From an uncultured Eubacteriales bacterium (GTDB lineage: Bacteria > Bacillota > Clostridia > Oscillospirales > CAG-382), in contig CAKSCV010000001.1 of NCBI GenBank assembly GCA_934444645.1, positions 62,001-126,000 on the forward strand: a DNA stretch of 64,000 nt, written 5' to 3'. Each line of letters opens with the position of its first letter. Position 1 is the first letter of the stretch. A model generated the notes under the pieces. It saw only the letters and a list, made by a program, of their open reading frames with translations, did not search any database and was not told the origin of the DNA. Of this stretch, positions 16,668 to 24,639 are shown piece after piece. Made by a program: the position numbers and the translations under genes.

Positions 16668-18653
16668 TTACATACCGGGACCGCCCGGGCCGCCGCCCAT
16701 GCCGCCGGAAGGACCGCCGCCCATGCCGCCGCCCATGCCGCCGCCCATCATCATCTGCGTCCAATCGCTGCCGGAGCGTTCGGCGCTTTCAACGATGACC
16801 ACGTCGCCTTCTTCAAGGCCGGAGAGAATCTCGATGTAATCGTCATCACTGATACCGGTTTCAACAGTAACCTCGGTATATTCGGCTGTTTTCGGAACGG
16901 TGGAATAACCTCCGTTCATGGCCGTAGGAGGTGTTATGCCTGTTTGTTCTCCGACAGGCGCGGTTTCACCGGAAGCCGCGTCTGTATCAGGCGTGAAGCC
17001 GTCGGGAGATAACGTTCCGTTTTCAGGCGCACCGTCCGGAAGGGAGGGCGCGTTGACGGAATTTTTCTTATCTTTATTGTCTGAACCGGAAGCATAGGCT
17101 TCGGGGTTTTTGATGACTTTTACTTTGTTGCCGCGGCCGACGGCATCCACCGGAACGGCAAGCACGTTTTCAGCCTTTTCGAGAATAATTTCCGCGTCAA
17201 TGTTCATGCCGGGACGCAAGGCGCTTCCATCCGTATCACTGCCGTAATCGTCGAGCGTGACGGTGATGGGATAATAGGTGGTTCCGTTGGAGGTAGTGCC
17301 CTGAATGCTGATTTTGGTGATCTTTCCGACATAGGTATGACCGGTTTTGGCATCAGAGGTGACTTGAACCTCTTGACCGAGTGCAAGCGAATCGATATCC
17401 AGCTCATCGATGTTCATTTCGAATTTCAGGCAGGACAAATCGAAGATCTTGGCAATGGTGTTTCCGCTGCCCGAGGAACCGATTTTTTCGCCTTTTTTGT
17501 AGTTCTTTTCCACGACTGTGCCGGCAATGGGTGCGGTAATCTCATAGTTGTCGAAAGCGTCGCCGGCATCCTTTAAGCTGTTGGCAGCATCTTTTAAGTT
17601 GCGTTCGGCAGTTTCGATGTTGTCTTCAAGCGATTTGCTGGACAGCGTGACAATGACGTCTCCGGCGTTTACGTAGTCGCCTTCGTCTTTGACGATGGTC
17701 GCAACCTTGCCCGAGCCGTCGGATGTGATCTGCTTATTGATGTTGTAATAAAATTTGGCACTGCCCGTGCAGGTATAATCGCCGATTTTGGCGGTAGCCG
17801 ACGTGTTTTCCGTGATAACACCGGGATTTTTCACGGCAATGGTCACATCCACCGTCTTAACGCCGTTTTCGTTGACCTTGTAGGAAGGGCTGATCTTATT
17901 CACCGTGCCGCTTATTTCTTCTAACGTATCGCTGATGGTCAAAACGGCGGAAGCTCCTTTGGAGAGGTTAAAGGTGTCGGCTTGCATGAACGGAATGTCA
18001 ATGAGCATGGTGTCGCGGTCGATAATGCTTGCTATGACTGCACCTTTCATGACCTCATCGCCGATTTCCAAATCCATGACCTGTAAAATGCCGCTGTAAT
18101 CCGACCGCACGATTAAATCCTCGCGGTCGTCATACAGATCGTTCAACGTTTTTTGTGCGTTTTCATAGCTGCTCTGCGCACGTTCGAGCGAAGAGACAAG
18201 GTTGTCGGAATCGATCTTCATAAGAAGCTGATCCTTGGAAACAACGTCGCCTTCTTCAAAATAATCTTCGGTGATCTCGCCGCTGGCAAGAGCCGTTACG
18301 GTGTAGGAATCGGCCGGCTCCAGTGTGCCGGTGCCTGTGAGAACGTTTTGAATGTCCCGCCGTGCGACCGAGAAGGTGTTGTAGGTTTCGGTGTTCTGCA
18401 TACCGCTGTTTCCGCCGATAAAGCCGAGCTTGTAGCCGACAAAAGCGGCAATTGCCAAAAGAACGATTAACCAGAAGAGAATTTTTTTGATCTTTTTTTT
18501 GCGTTTTCCGCCGCGTGCGGCTTTTTTCTTTTGTTTTTCGTCTTTGGATGGTTTGGGAGGCGCATTGTCTGCCGGTGCTTGCGTTTCCGGCTCAGTGTCA
18601 AAAACGGAATCGTTTTCGTTTAATTTCTCCGGCGTTGTATTCGGGTTGCTCAT
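16668..18653 (-). CDS. MacA-like periplasmic adaptor (membrane fusion) protein
   Basis: A 661-residue HlyD/RND-type adaptor. The open frame extends to 19037, but the likely start is ATG 18653 preceded by GAAAGG; the longer frame covers the promoter and part of spoVAD. A cytoplasmic tail of about 50 residues rich in Lys/Asp is followed by one membrane anchor (ILFWLIVLLAIAAFVGYKLG). Then come barrel-sandwich/lipoyl halves (TGTLEPADSYTVTALASGEI... and ITAPIAGTVVEKNYKKGE), a coiled-coil part and beta-barrel domains. The C-terminus has a Ser/Pro/Thr-rich stretch and an unusual Met/Gly-only tail of about 25 residues. It is first in the operon with the ATPase and permease. Confidence 0.85.
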   Translation of the reverse strand: MSNPNTTPEKLNENDSVFDTEPETQAPADNAPPKPSKDEKQKKKAARGGKRKKKIKKILFWLIVLLAIAAFVGYKLGFIGGNSGMQNTETYNTFSVARRDIQNVLTGTGTLEPADSYTVTALASGEITEDYFEEGDVVSKDQLLMKIDSDNLVSSLERAQSSYENAQKTLNDLYDDREDLIVRSDYSGILQVMDLEIGDEVMKGAVIASIIDRDTMLIDIPFMQADTFNLSKGASAVLTISDTLEEISGTVNKISPSYKVNENGVKTVDVTIAVKNPGVITENTSATAKIGDYTCTGSAKFYYNINKQITSDGSGKVATIVKDEGDYVNAGDVIVTLSSKSLEDNIETAERNLKDAANSLKDAGDAFDNYEITAPIAGTVVEKNYKKGEKIGSSGSGNTIAKIFDLSCLKFEMNIDELDIDSLALGQEVQVTSDAKTGHTYVGKITKISIQGTTSNGTTYYPITVTLDDYGSDTDGSALRPGMNIDAEIILEKAENVLAVPVDAVGRGNKVKVIKNPEAYASGSDNKDKKNSVNAPSLPDGAPENGTLSPDGFTPDTDAASGETAPVGEQTGITPPTAMNGGYSTVPKTAEYTEVTVETGISDDDYIEILSGLEEGDVVIVESAERSGSDWTQMMMGGGMGGGMGGGPSGGMGGGPGGPGM

Positions 18654-18698
18654 ATGACCATACCTTTCTCGTTTCGGTGGTTCTTTTTTTACGGTGCT

Positions 18699-18726
18699 AT
18701 TATAAAGAATGTTTGTGTAGAAGCAA
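18699..18726 (-). promoter_or_regulatory. Candidate promoter of the MacAB-like operon
   Basis: On the minus strand TTGCTT (18721-18726) and TATAAT (18699-18704) are separated by 16 bases, about 45 bases before the adaptor start. Confidence 0.5.
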
Positions 18727-18875
18727 GGTCTGCCAAGTGAAAAACAGGTGTTCTTTTGTTTTCCAAACTGTAAATACCTGTCAGACCGCGTCAGAAACGC
18801 TGCAAATACTTTCTGTATAAAAATTTTTCGAACGGGAAAAATAGGCATACCAAGAAAATAAAAGGGGATTGTGCT

Positions 18876-19913
18876 ATGTCTTCCGATGCCTGCAGTGCCT
18901 ACACCGCCTCGCGCGGCGCATTGATTCTGAAAAACGGCGTAAAAATTGCCGAAACGGCTGTTTCCGGCGGAAAAATCGAAAAGGAAGGCCCGCTCGGCGA
19001 TCTGCTCGACGTATATTGCGACAGCGACGATTTGCACACCGGCACCTTCGAAAAAGCTGAAGCCGAAATGATACGCATGACTGTCAATACACTCATGTCC
19101 AAAGCCGGTGTAAAGGATGAAAACATCGATTTGCTGTTGGCCGGCGATCTCATGAACCAGTGTACCTCCACCGCCTACGGGCTATCCGCATTCGATATCC
19201 CGTATATGGGCTTGTACGGTGCATGCTCCACCTTTGCCGAAGGGCTGCTTACCGCCGCGCTTCTCATCGATGCAGGGCATATCGGCTCGGCGATGGTTGT
19301 GGCGTCGTCAAGCTTTTGCACCGCCGAGCGGCAGTTTCGGTTTCCGCTTGAATACGGAGCGGTGTCCGGCACGACCGCGCAGACCACGGTCACCGGTGCC
19401 GGTGCGGCGCTTCTTGTGCGTGCAAAACCGGAGGAAACCGGCGTGTTTTTGACGCGCGGCATGTACGGCATCGTGTCCGACCGCGGTATCAAGGACGCCG
19501 CCAACATGGGTGCGGCCATGGCGACGGCGGCTGCCGATACGATTTTACGATATTTGGGAAGCACCGGTGAAACATCGGCTGATTACGACGCGGTTGCCAC
19601 GGGAGACCTTGGACATGAGGGTCTGTCGCTTGCGCGTGAAATGTTAAATGAGAAAAACGACCCGGCAAAGAGTCTTTGCGACTGCGGCGAAATGATCTAT
19701 GACCTTAAAAAGCAAAAGGTCGGCTGCGGCGGTTCGGGCTGCGGCTGCAGTGCCGTTGTGACGGGCGGACATTTTTATCATGAACTGAAAAACGGCAGCA
19801 TCCGCCGCATGGCGCTTGTCGGAACGGGTGCGCTCATGAGTCCGCAAAGCATCAAACAAGGACAGTCCATTCCGGGTGTCGGACATTTGGTCTGCCTTGA
19901 AAAGAGAGGTTAA
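18876..19913 (+). CDS. spoVAD: Stage V sporulation protein AD
   Basis: A 345-residue protein with the thiolase-like fold of SpoVAD. This is the soluble, dipicolinate-binding subunit of the spore SpoVA channel, which loads Ca-DPA into the core and releases it on germination. Characteristic segments are LLAGDLMNQ, YGLYGACST-like GLYGACSTFAEGL, FRFPLEYGA and the Cys/Gly-rich GCGGSGCGCSAVV stretch near the C-terminus. Length is typical. ATG 18876 follows AAAAGGGGAT. It is followed by spoVAE after five bases. The usual upstream partner spoVAC is absent; the upstream neighbour is the divergent MacA-like gene. Expression is expected from SigG in the forespore, but no convincing SigG promoter is visible. 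Confidence 0.95.
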   Translation: MSSDACSAYTASRGALILKNGVKIAETAVSGGKIEKEGPLGDLLDVYCDSDDLHTGTFEKAEAEMIRMTVNTLMSKAGVKDENIDLLLAGDLMNQCTSTAYGLSAFDIPYMGLYGACSTFAEGLLTAALLIDAGHIGSAMVVASSSFCTAERQFRFPLEYGAVSGTTAQTTVTGAGAALLVRAKPEETGVFLTRGMYGIVSDRGIKDAANMGAAMATAAADTILRYLGSTGETSADYDAVATGDLGHEGLSLAREMLNEKNDPAKSLCDCGEMIYDLKKQKVGCGGSGCGCSAVVTGGHFYHELKNGSIRRMALVGTGALMSPQSIKQGQSIPGVGHLVCLEKRG

Positions 19914-19918
19914 AAAAT

Positions 19919-20272
19919 ATGATCTATGTAGGGGCATTCTTGGTCGGCGGTGCTTTATGTGCCATCGCGCAGATCCTCATTGACAAAACCAAGCTTACGC
20001 CGGCGCGCATTCTGGTCGGCTATGTTGTCACCGGCGCGGTCTTAACGGCTGTCGGCGTGTATGAGCCGCTTGTGAAATTTGCCGGTGCTGGTGCGACCGT
20101 GCCGTTAACCGGGTTCGGCTATTCGCTCATCAAGGGCGTGGAAAAGGCGGTAGGCGAAAAAGGCGCGTTCGGCATTCTGAGCGGCGGCATTACGGGTGCG
20201 GCGACCGGCATCACGGCGGTCATGCTGTTTTCACTTGTGGCTGCGCTTGTTGTCAAAAGTCACCGGAAATAA
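19919..20272 (+). CDS. spoVAE: Stage V sporulation protein AE (SpoVAEb type)
   Basis: A 117-residue membrane protein with about four transmembrane segments, matching the SpoVAE family in length and pattern (MIYVGAFLVGGALCAIAQ, PLTGFGYSLIKGVEKAV, FGILSGGITGAATGI). It is part of the SpoVA dipicolinate channel in the inner spore membrane. It starts five bases after the spoVAD stop, so the two are cotranscribed. Confidence 0.93.
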   Translation: MIYVGAFLVGGALCAIAQILIDKTKLTPARILVGYVVTGAVLTAVGVYEPLVKFAGAGATVPLTGFGYSLIKGVEKAVGEKGAFGILSGGITGAATGITAVMLFSLVAALVVKSHRK

Positions 20273-20298
20273 GCGGCATGAAAAACAGTGCGGACAAA

Positions 20299-20328
20299 CA
20301 AGAGCCGTCGCGGCTGCGACGGCTCTTG
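20299..20328 (+). terminator. Possible terminator after spoVAE
   Basis: A perfect 12-bp stem (CAAGAGCCGTCG/CGACGGCTCTTG) with a 6-base loop lies 27 bases after the spoVAE stop. It lacks a T tract, so its efficiency is uncertain. The remaining bases to 20554 hold no supported gene. Confidence 0.45.
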
Positions 20329-20554
20329 TTGCGCTATTTCATAATCTTTCCGGCTGCCCTGCCAAAGTGTCCGCTTTGTACCGTAGGCAGCCGTGATGAG
20401 GGGGCTCATAATTCGCATTAGGCTGCATATCCTTCCGTTTGTTTTCCGAAAAACGGGAGAAATACAATAAGTCGTCTGTGATTTTGGCGTAAGAAACACC
20501 AAAGGCAAGCCCTTGCCGTGCTTCAAAGGAAGTTCTCTGCATTATTTATTAGGA

Positions 20555-21223
20555 TTATGCGTTTTTTTCAAGTGCGGTATAAAACTGCTCTTTTGTTACA
20601 TGATAGACCACAATGTTTTTGAATTCGCCCTTGATGTACATGCTGTGCCGGTATACGCCCTCAAGGGTCATGCCGCATTTCTGCATGACTCTGCCGGATG
20701 CGTCGTTGCCCTCCATGTATTTGGCGGTAAAGCCGTCAAGGCCGAACACCTCAAAGCCGTATCGCATGACGCATCTTACCGCTTCGGCGGCAAGGCCTTT
20801 TCCCCAATAGGGGTGACCGAGCACATAGCCGACCTCGGCGGTATTGGCGGCATAATCGAACGAGGTATAGCCGCAGGTGCCGATGAAATTTCCGGTTTCC
20901 TTTAGGATGAGTCCCCAGTCGTTGAACGAGCCGTCGGCATATTTTTTCTGCAAAACCCGAATATACCGTTCAGTCTCCTTGGCCGACGCGTGCGGCGACC
21001 AGGTGAGATATTTGGTAACCTCAGCGTCGCCGGAGTATTCGAACATATCTTCCGCGTATTCCGGAACGATTTTGCAGAGCGTCAAGCGATCGGTTTCGAG
21101 TGTCGGCGGTGCGGCAAAGGTTTTTGCGACAAGCTCCGGCAGGGAAACGGTTTTTTTAGCGTTTTTTTCGGTTTTTGCCGTTGTGAAAAAGTCAAAAAAG
21201 GACATTTTTTCTTTCGCGCCCAT
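20555..21223 (-). CDS. GNAT-family acetyltransferase, RimJ/RimL-like
   Basis: A 222-residue protein. After a variable N-terminus of about 40 residues, the RimJ/RimL-type GNAT fold begins with LETDRLTLCKIVPEYAEDMFEY. The acetyl-CoA-binding signature is seen as VGYVLGHPYWGKGLAAEAV, followed by NDASGRVMQKCGMTLEG, typical of ribosomal-protein or small-molecule N-acetyltransferases. The open frame begins at ATG 21223, five bases after the hflC stop, with a weak Shine-Dalgarno; ATG 21205 is an alternative. It is probably the last gene of the hflK-hflC transcript. The substrate is unknown. Confidence 0.8.
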   Translation of the reverse strand: MGAKEKMSFFDFFTTAKTEKNAKKTVSLPELVAKTFAAPPTLETDRLTLCKIVPEYAEDMFEYSGDAEVTKYLTWSPHASAKETERYIRVLQKKYADGSFNDWGLILKETGNFIGTCGYTSFDYAANTAEVGYVLGHPYWGKGLAAEAVRCVMRYGFEVFGLDGFTAKYMEGNDASGRVMQKCGMTLEGVYRHSMYIKGEFKNIVVYHVTKEQFYTALEKNA

Positions 21224-21228
21224 TCGTC

Positions 21229-22119
21229 TTACGGACGAAGCAAAGCGTCCGCAAGTGCGGAGTCCTTTCCGAGAATGATGGTGACGTCGTCGCCGTTCAA
21301 GGATACCTTAACGGCATCCAAAGCACGGGTAAAGGTATAAAAATCCTGCTTTTCGGACGTGTTGTAGGCGTCGGCCAAAATGCGCATATATTCGGCTTCG
21401 CCCTCGGCTTTTATTTGCTCGGCGCGCGCCTTGGCGTCTGAAATGAGGATGTTTTTCTGCTTGTCAACCTCGTTGCGGATCATTTCGGCTTGCTTGTTTC
21501 CGTCGGCGCGGTATTGCTCGGCGATCTTGCTGCGTTCGGAAATCATGCGGCGGTAGACGGCCTCTTCGTTGTCTGTCGGCAGGTCGAGCTTTTTGATTTT
21601 GATATCGATGATCTCGATGCCGTAATCATTGGTTGCGCCCGTGGCTGCGGCAAGAATATTGTTGTTGAACAGCTCGCGGCTCATATCGTCTTGGTTGATG
21701 ATGTCGTCGCGCAGCGACTTGCCCATTTCGGTCTTTATCGCGCTGTAGGTGAGCATATCGATACGCGTTTCGGCTTCACTCATGCTGCCGAGTGTCTTGT
21801 AAAAGGTGAGCGGATCGGTAATGCGCCATAAAACGTAGTTGTCCACCTGCATGGTCTTGCTGTCGGCTGTTAAAACCTCGCTCGGCTTCATGTCGTATAA
21901 GAGTACTTTTTTCGGAAAACGGCGCACCGAATCGGTAAACGGCAGCTTAATGTGCAGACCCGGCTCAGAAACCGTGTCAACCGTCTTTGCAAAACGGATA
22001 ACGCCGACGTATTCGTCCTCGCCGACCGTGTAAAAGCATTCGGACGAAACAAGAAACGCCGCAAGGATAAGAACGATGACGAGAACCGTCAGCAGGCTCT
22101 TTTTGCTCTTGGTTTTCAT
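21229..22119 (-). CDS. hflC: HflC-like SPFH/prohibitin protease modulator
   Basis: A 296-residue membrane-anchored SPFH protein. One N-terminal membrane helix (SLLTVLVIVLILAAFLVSS) is followed by the band-7 domain (VGVIRFAKTVDTVSEPGLHIKLPF) and a long charged coiled coil with AEQYRADGNKQAEMIRNEVDKQK-like features, ending in the conserved KQDFYTFTRALDA region. In bacteria HflK and HflC assemble into a large cage around FtsH and control its access to substrates. Its ATG overlaps the hflK stop by four bases. Confidence 0.9.
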   Translation of the reverse strand: MKTKSKKSLLTVLVIVLILAAFLVSSECFYTVGEDEYVGVIRFAKTVDTVSEPGLHIKLPFTDSVRRFPKKVLLYDMKPSEVLTADSKTMQVDNYVLWRITDPLTFYKTLGSMSEAETRIDMLTYSAIKTEMGKSLRDDIINQDDMSRELFNNNILAAATGATNDYGIEIIDIKIKKLDLPTDNEEAVYRRMISERSKIAEQYRADGNKQAEMIRNEVDKQKNILISDAKARAEQIKAEGEAEYMRILADAYNTSEKQDFYTFTRALDAVKVSLNGDDVTIILGKDSALADALLRP

Positions 22120-23117
22120 TTGCCGGTCACCTCCGTATTTGTGAAACTGTCAATCGGGAGCAATTTCTGCGTGGAGCCGTCCGAGGTGTCAACATAGACC
22201 TTAGCGTTCGGCATGACCTGCTCGATGGCTTCGTAGAACATACGCTTGCGCGTGATTTCGGGATTTAACTTATACTGCTCGTACATGGCGTTGAACATGG
22301 CAACCTGCATATTCGCTTCGTTGATGCGGTCTTGCTTGAGATATTCCGCATTCCGGATCAGCTTGTCGGCTTCGGCTTGCGCAAGCGGCAGCTCGCTGTT
22401 TTCATAAGCGCGTGCCACGTTTATCGCCGTGTCCTTATCCTGCTTGGCTGTTTCGACCTCCTTGAAGGCCTCTTGCACTTCCAGCGTCGGCGGCTCGCTG
22501 TCCTGCAGCTTGATGTCGGTAAGCGCAAGACCGAGATCGTAGGCGGCTAATTCCTCTTGGATGGCCTCTTTGATCTTCGCCTGAATCTCGCCCTTGCCGG
22601 TGGTGAGAATGCTGTCCACGTCGTAGGAGCTGATGACGTTGCGGATATGGCTTTGCGCAAGGCTTTTCAAAATCTCGCGCGGATCGGCGGAGCTGTACAG
22701 ATACTTGACCGGGTCGGAAATCTTGTATTCCACGAAAAAGTCGCAGTTGACGATGTTGTAGTCGCCGCTGATCATCTTGCTTTCGCTGTCAATGGTTTCC
22801 GTGCTGTCGTTGGTGCTGCCGGTGCGGAAGCCGATTTCGATTTTCTGCAATTCGTTGACGTTGACATAGGTTGCCTGCTGGATACCGAACGGGATCTTGA
22901 TATGAATGCCGGGATCGACTACCGCCGTTACCTTGCCGAAAGTGGTGACCACCGCCTGACCTTTGTCGCCGACCGTGTACAGAGAGGTGAGAACCAATAC
23001 GGCAAGCAAAACAATACCGACACACGGCAAAAAAAGCCGTTTGATGCCCTTGGCAAGCTTTTCGCCGTTCTTTTTGCTTTCTTCGCCTGCGTTTTTCCAC
23101 CATTCGCTGTTATTCAT
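22116..23117 (-). CDS. hflK: HflK-like SPFH/prohibitin protease modulator
   Basis: A 333-residue SPFH protein, partner of HflC. It has an N-terminal cytoplasmic tail (MNNSEWWKNAGEESKKN), a membrane helix (LFLPCVGIVLLAVLVLTSLYTV), a band-7 domain (GQAVVTTFGKVTAVVDPGIHIKIPFGIQ) and a coiled coil with ALTDIKLQDSEPPTLEVQEAFKEV, the HflK hallmark. The open frame starts at 23138, but ATG 23117 has AAAGGCGG ten bases upstream and is preferred. It is the first gene of hflK-hflC-GNAT. A TATACT -10-like element precedes it, without a clear -35. Confidence 0.9.
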   Translation of the reverse strand: MNNSEWWKNAGEESKKNGEKLAKGIKRLFLPCVGIVLLAVLVLTSLYTVGDKGQAVVTTFGKVTAVVDPGIHIKIPFGIQQATYVNVNELQKIEIGFRTGSTNDSTETIDSESKMISGDYNIVNCDFFVEYKISDPVKYLYSSADPREILKSLAQSHIRNVISSYDVDSILTTGKGEIQAKIKEAIQEELAAYDLGLALTDIKLQDSEPPTLEVQEAFKEVETAKQDKDTAINVARAYENSELPLAQAEADKLIRNAEYLKQDRINEANMQVAMFNAMYEQYKLNPEITRKRMFYEAIEQVMPNAKVYVDTSDGSTQKLLPIDSFTNTEVTGK

Positions 23118-23245
23118 CTGTGAAACGCCGCCTTTCATGCTTTGAAAAGTATTCGAGAAAATGCCATTTACAAAAAGTATACGCCACTTCCGTGAAGATA
23201 TACGAAATACAGTTGTAACAAAGTGTTAACATTGAAGCGTTTGGA

Positions 23246-23280
23246 CAAAAAAGCGGCCAAGCACAATCGCTTGACCGCCG
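23246..23280 (-). terminator. Terminator, second copy of a duplicated pair
   Basis: On the minus strand GCGGTCAAGC-GATTGT-GCTTGGCCGC forms a 10-bp stem with one mismatch and runs into six T. A nearly identical copy lies at 23489-23523. Confidence 0.75.
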
Positions 23281-23310
23281 GTGCGTGTTGCAAACGCTTC
23301 TATTCTATAG

Positions 23311-23463
23311 AAACAATCCCTCAGCCGAGAGAGCCGGCGGCTCTATTTGTCGGAAAGCTGAAAAGTTTGCCGCAGCCGGTGTTTATCGCTGTAACTGCGG
23401 CGGCATTTTGCCGTCCCTGTGTAAGGGAAGGTGGCGCACAAAGTGCGCCGGAAGGGTTGTTTG
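23311..23463. repeat. MITE-like palindromic repeat element
   Basis: About 150 bases are bounded by imperfect terminal inverted repeats: AAACAATCCCT at 23311-23321 and the complement of AGGGTTGTTT at the right end. Inside are further palindromes (CCCTGTGTAAGGG-like and GGCGCACAAAGTGCGCC). It has no coding capacity. The look matches small intergenic repeat families common in gut Clostridia (recollection of the type, not a database match). Confidence 0.5.
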
Positions 23464-23488
23464 TCCTGTGATAGCGCCTTTTTAGGCA

Positions 23489-23523
23489 GTCAAAAGCGGC
23501 CAAGCATAATCGCTTGACCGCCG
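23489..23523 (-). terminator. Terminator of the aldo/keto-reductase-like gene
   Basis: A GCGGTCAAGC-GATTAT-GCTTGGCCGC hairpin followed by TTTT lies a few bases beyond the stop codon at 23528. Confidence 0.8.
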
Positions 23524-23527
23524 ATAA

Positions 23528-24394
23528 TTATTTTCCGAATGCCGCCTGCGTCTGAACGGGACTGGAGCGCCCTTCCAAATTGACGCCTCTGCGTTCCAGC
23601 GCCGCGCGTGAAATTTCGATGTCCTCCGCCGCTTCCATTTCGTTGAAGCAGCCGACCGTGACCATGTCGCAGTCGCGGATGGTCGCCCATGAGAAGTTTA
23701 AGCCGACAAACGGCGTTGTGCGGCCGGCTGCCATGGGCTTTATGGTCATGACCGGCTTTTTGGCGTTGCGGATAATGCGGTTGACCGTTTCGATCTCCAC
23801 CTGCATGAGAAAGCCCATACAGTTGTAGATCTGTATGTAGGTCTCAACATCGTAGCCGTTCTCGTCGCTGTAAACAATAAGCTCCGGCATATGCGCCGAA
23901 AGACCCGGAATCATGCCTTGCTCGCGGATCATGGCGGTGTAATCGCCGATGCGGCGGATCTCGCGCTTCTCTTTGTTGACCAGCAGCTCCGCGCTCCCGT
24001 GATGGATAAGGCAAAAGTCCGCGCCGAGTTCTTTGGAGGCGCGAATGGTGCGTTCGGCATTTTTGCGGCCTTCGGCGCTGTCGGTTACGTCGATGCCGGG
24101 CGTGTCGATGAGAATGATCTTTTTGCTCATTTTCTGCTCGGTCATGCGGATGGCTTTCACAATGACCGGTGTGACCTGAAAGCTGCACATCATGGTGTCG
24201 ATACCGGCGTTCAAGAAGGTTTCGAGCATGGGGCAGAGCGTTTCGGCACTGTGATGGTGGTTCTTTATCATGCAGTCGGCAGCCTTTCCGGTATGACTCC
24301 AGCCGGCCATCCAGTTGGTGCCGATGATAAAGCGCGAAACCGACAAACCGCCGACGGTGGTTCGCGGGAATGCGTTTTGGATTGCTTCAGACAT
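23528..24394 (-). CDS. TIM-barrel protein, aldo/keto-reductase-like
   Basis: A 288-residue protein. The open frame reaches 24541, but ATG 24394 follows AAGGAAG and starts at the homologous region. The N-terminus TTVGGLSVSRFIIGTNWMAG resembles the first strand of aldo/keto reductases, and IRNAKKPVMTIKPMAAGRTTP resembles the NADPH-pocket strand. In between, the pattern of strands and helices fits a barrel (IILIDTPGID, ADFCLIHHG, MIPGLSAHMPEL). The canonical Asp-Tyr-Lys-His tetrad is not evident, so it may be a non-reductase relative acting on sugars or related compounds. It stands alone, with a terminator after it. Confidence 0.6.
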   Translation of the reverse strand: MSEAIQNAFPRTTVGGLSVSRFIIGTNWMAGWSHTGKAADCMIKNHHHSAETLCPMLETFLNAGIDTMMCSFQVTPVIVKAIRMTEQKMSKKIILIDTPGIDVTDSAEGRKNAERTIRASKELGADFCLIHHGSAELLVNKEKREIRRIGDYTAMIREQGMIPGLSAHMPELIVYSDENGYDVETYIQIYNCMGFLMQVEIETVNRIIRNAKKPVMTIKPMAAGRTTPFVGLNFSWATIRDCDMVTVGCFNEMEAAEDIEISRAALERRGVNLEGRSSPVQTQAAFGK

Positions 24395-24615
24395 CGATAA
24401 CACTTCCTTTTGAGAATGAATTAGTAATTTTATACAGTATAGCACGAGTAAATTGAAGGAACATTGTGCATTTTGAAAAATAATTATGAATTGCTTTGTG
24501 CATGTTTCGTGCGGACGACAAAATGCGCCATCTTTTTGCAAACATTAAATGTTTGTTCATATCTTCCGGCGGCGAATGTTGTATAATAATAATGATATTG
24601 AGGAAAGGAACGCTT

Positions 24616-24639
24616 TTGCGTAAGATTTACCATGAATAA
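24616..24639 (+). promoter_or_regulatory. Seven-codon leader ORF overlapping the peptidase start
   Basis: TTG 24616 lies just after AGGAAAGG and opens a seven-codon frame ending at TAA 24637-24639, overlapping the ATG (24632) of the next gene. The peptidase ATG has no good ribosome site of its own, so this short frame may couple ribosomes to it. Too short to judge by coding statistics. Confidence 0.35.

Noticed and set aside
18780..18876. SigG-type promoter before spoVAD
   Set aside because: CATACCA resembles a SigG -10, but no TGNATA-type -35 lies at proper distance, so it is not listed.
18654..19037. N-terminal extension of the MacA-like frame
   Set aside because: It overlaps spoVAD and the intergenic promoter region; ATG 18653 starts a normal adaptor N-terminus.
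20339..20542. A 67-codon minus-strand frame between spoVAE and the acetyltransferase gene
   Set aside because: No ribosome site before its ATG, no recognisable domain, and it lies in a stretch that looks like intergenic repeat sequence. Left unannotated, though a repeat-borne relic is possible.
23221..23527. CRISPR-like array
   Set aside because: Only two copies of the hairpin unit are present, each reads as a terminator, and there are no regular spacers or cas genes.
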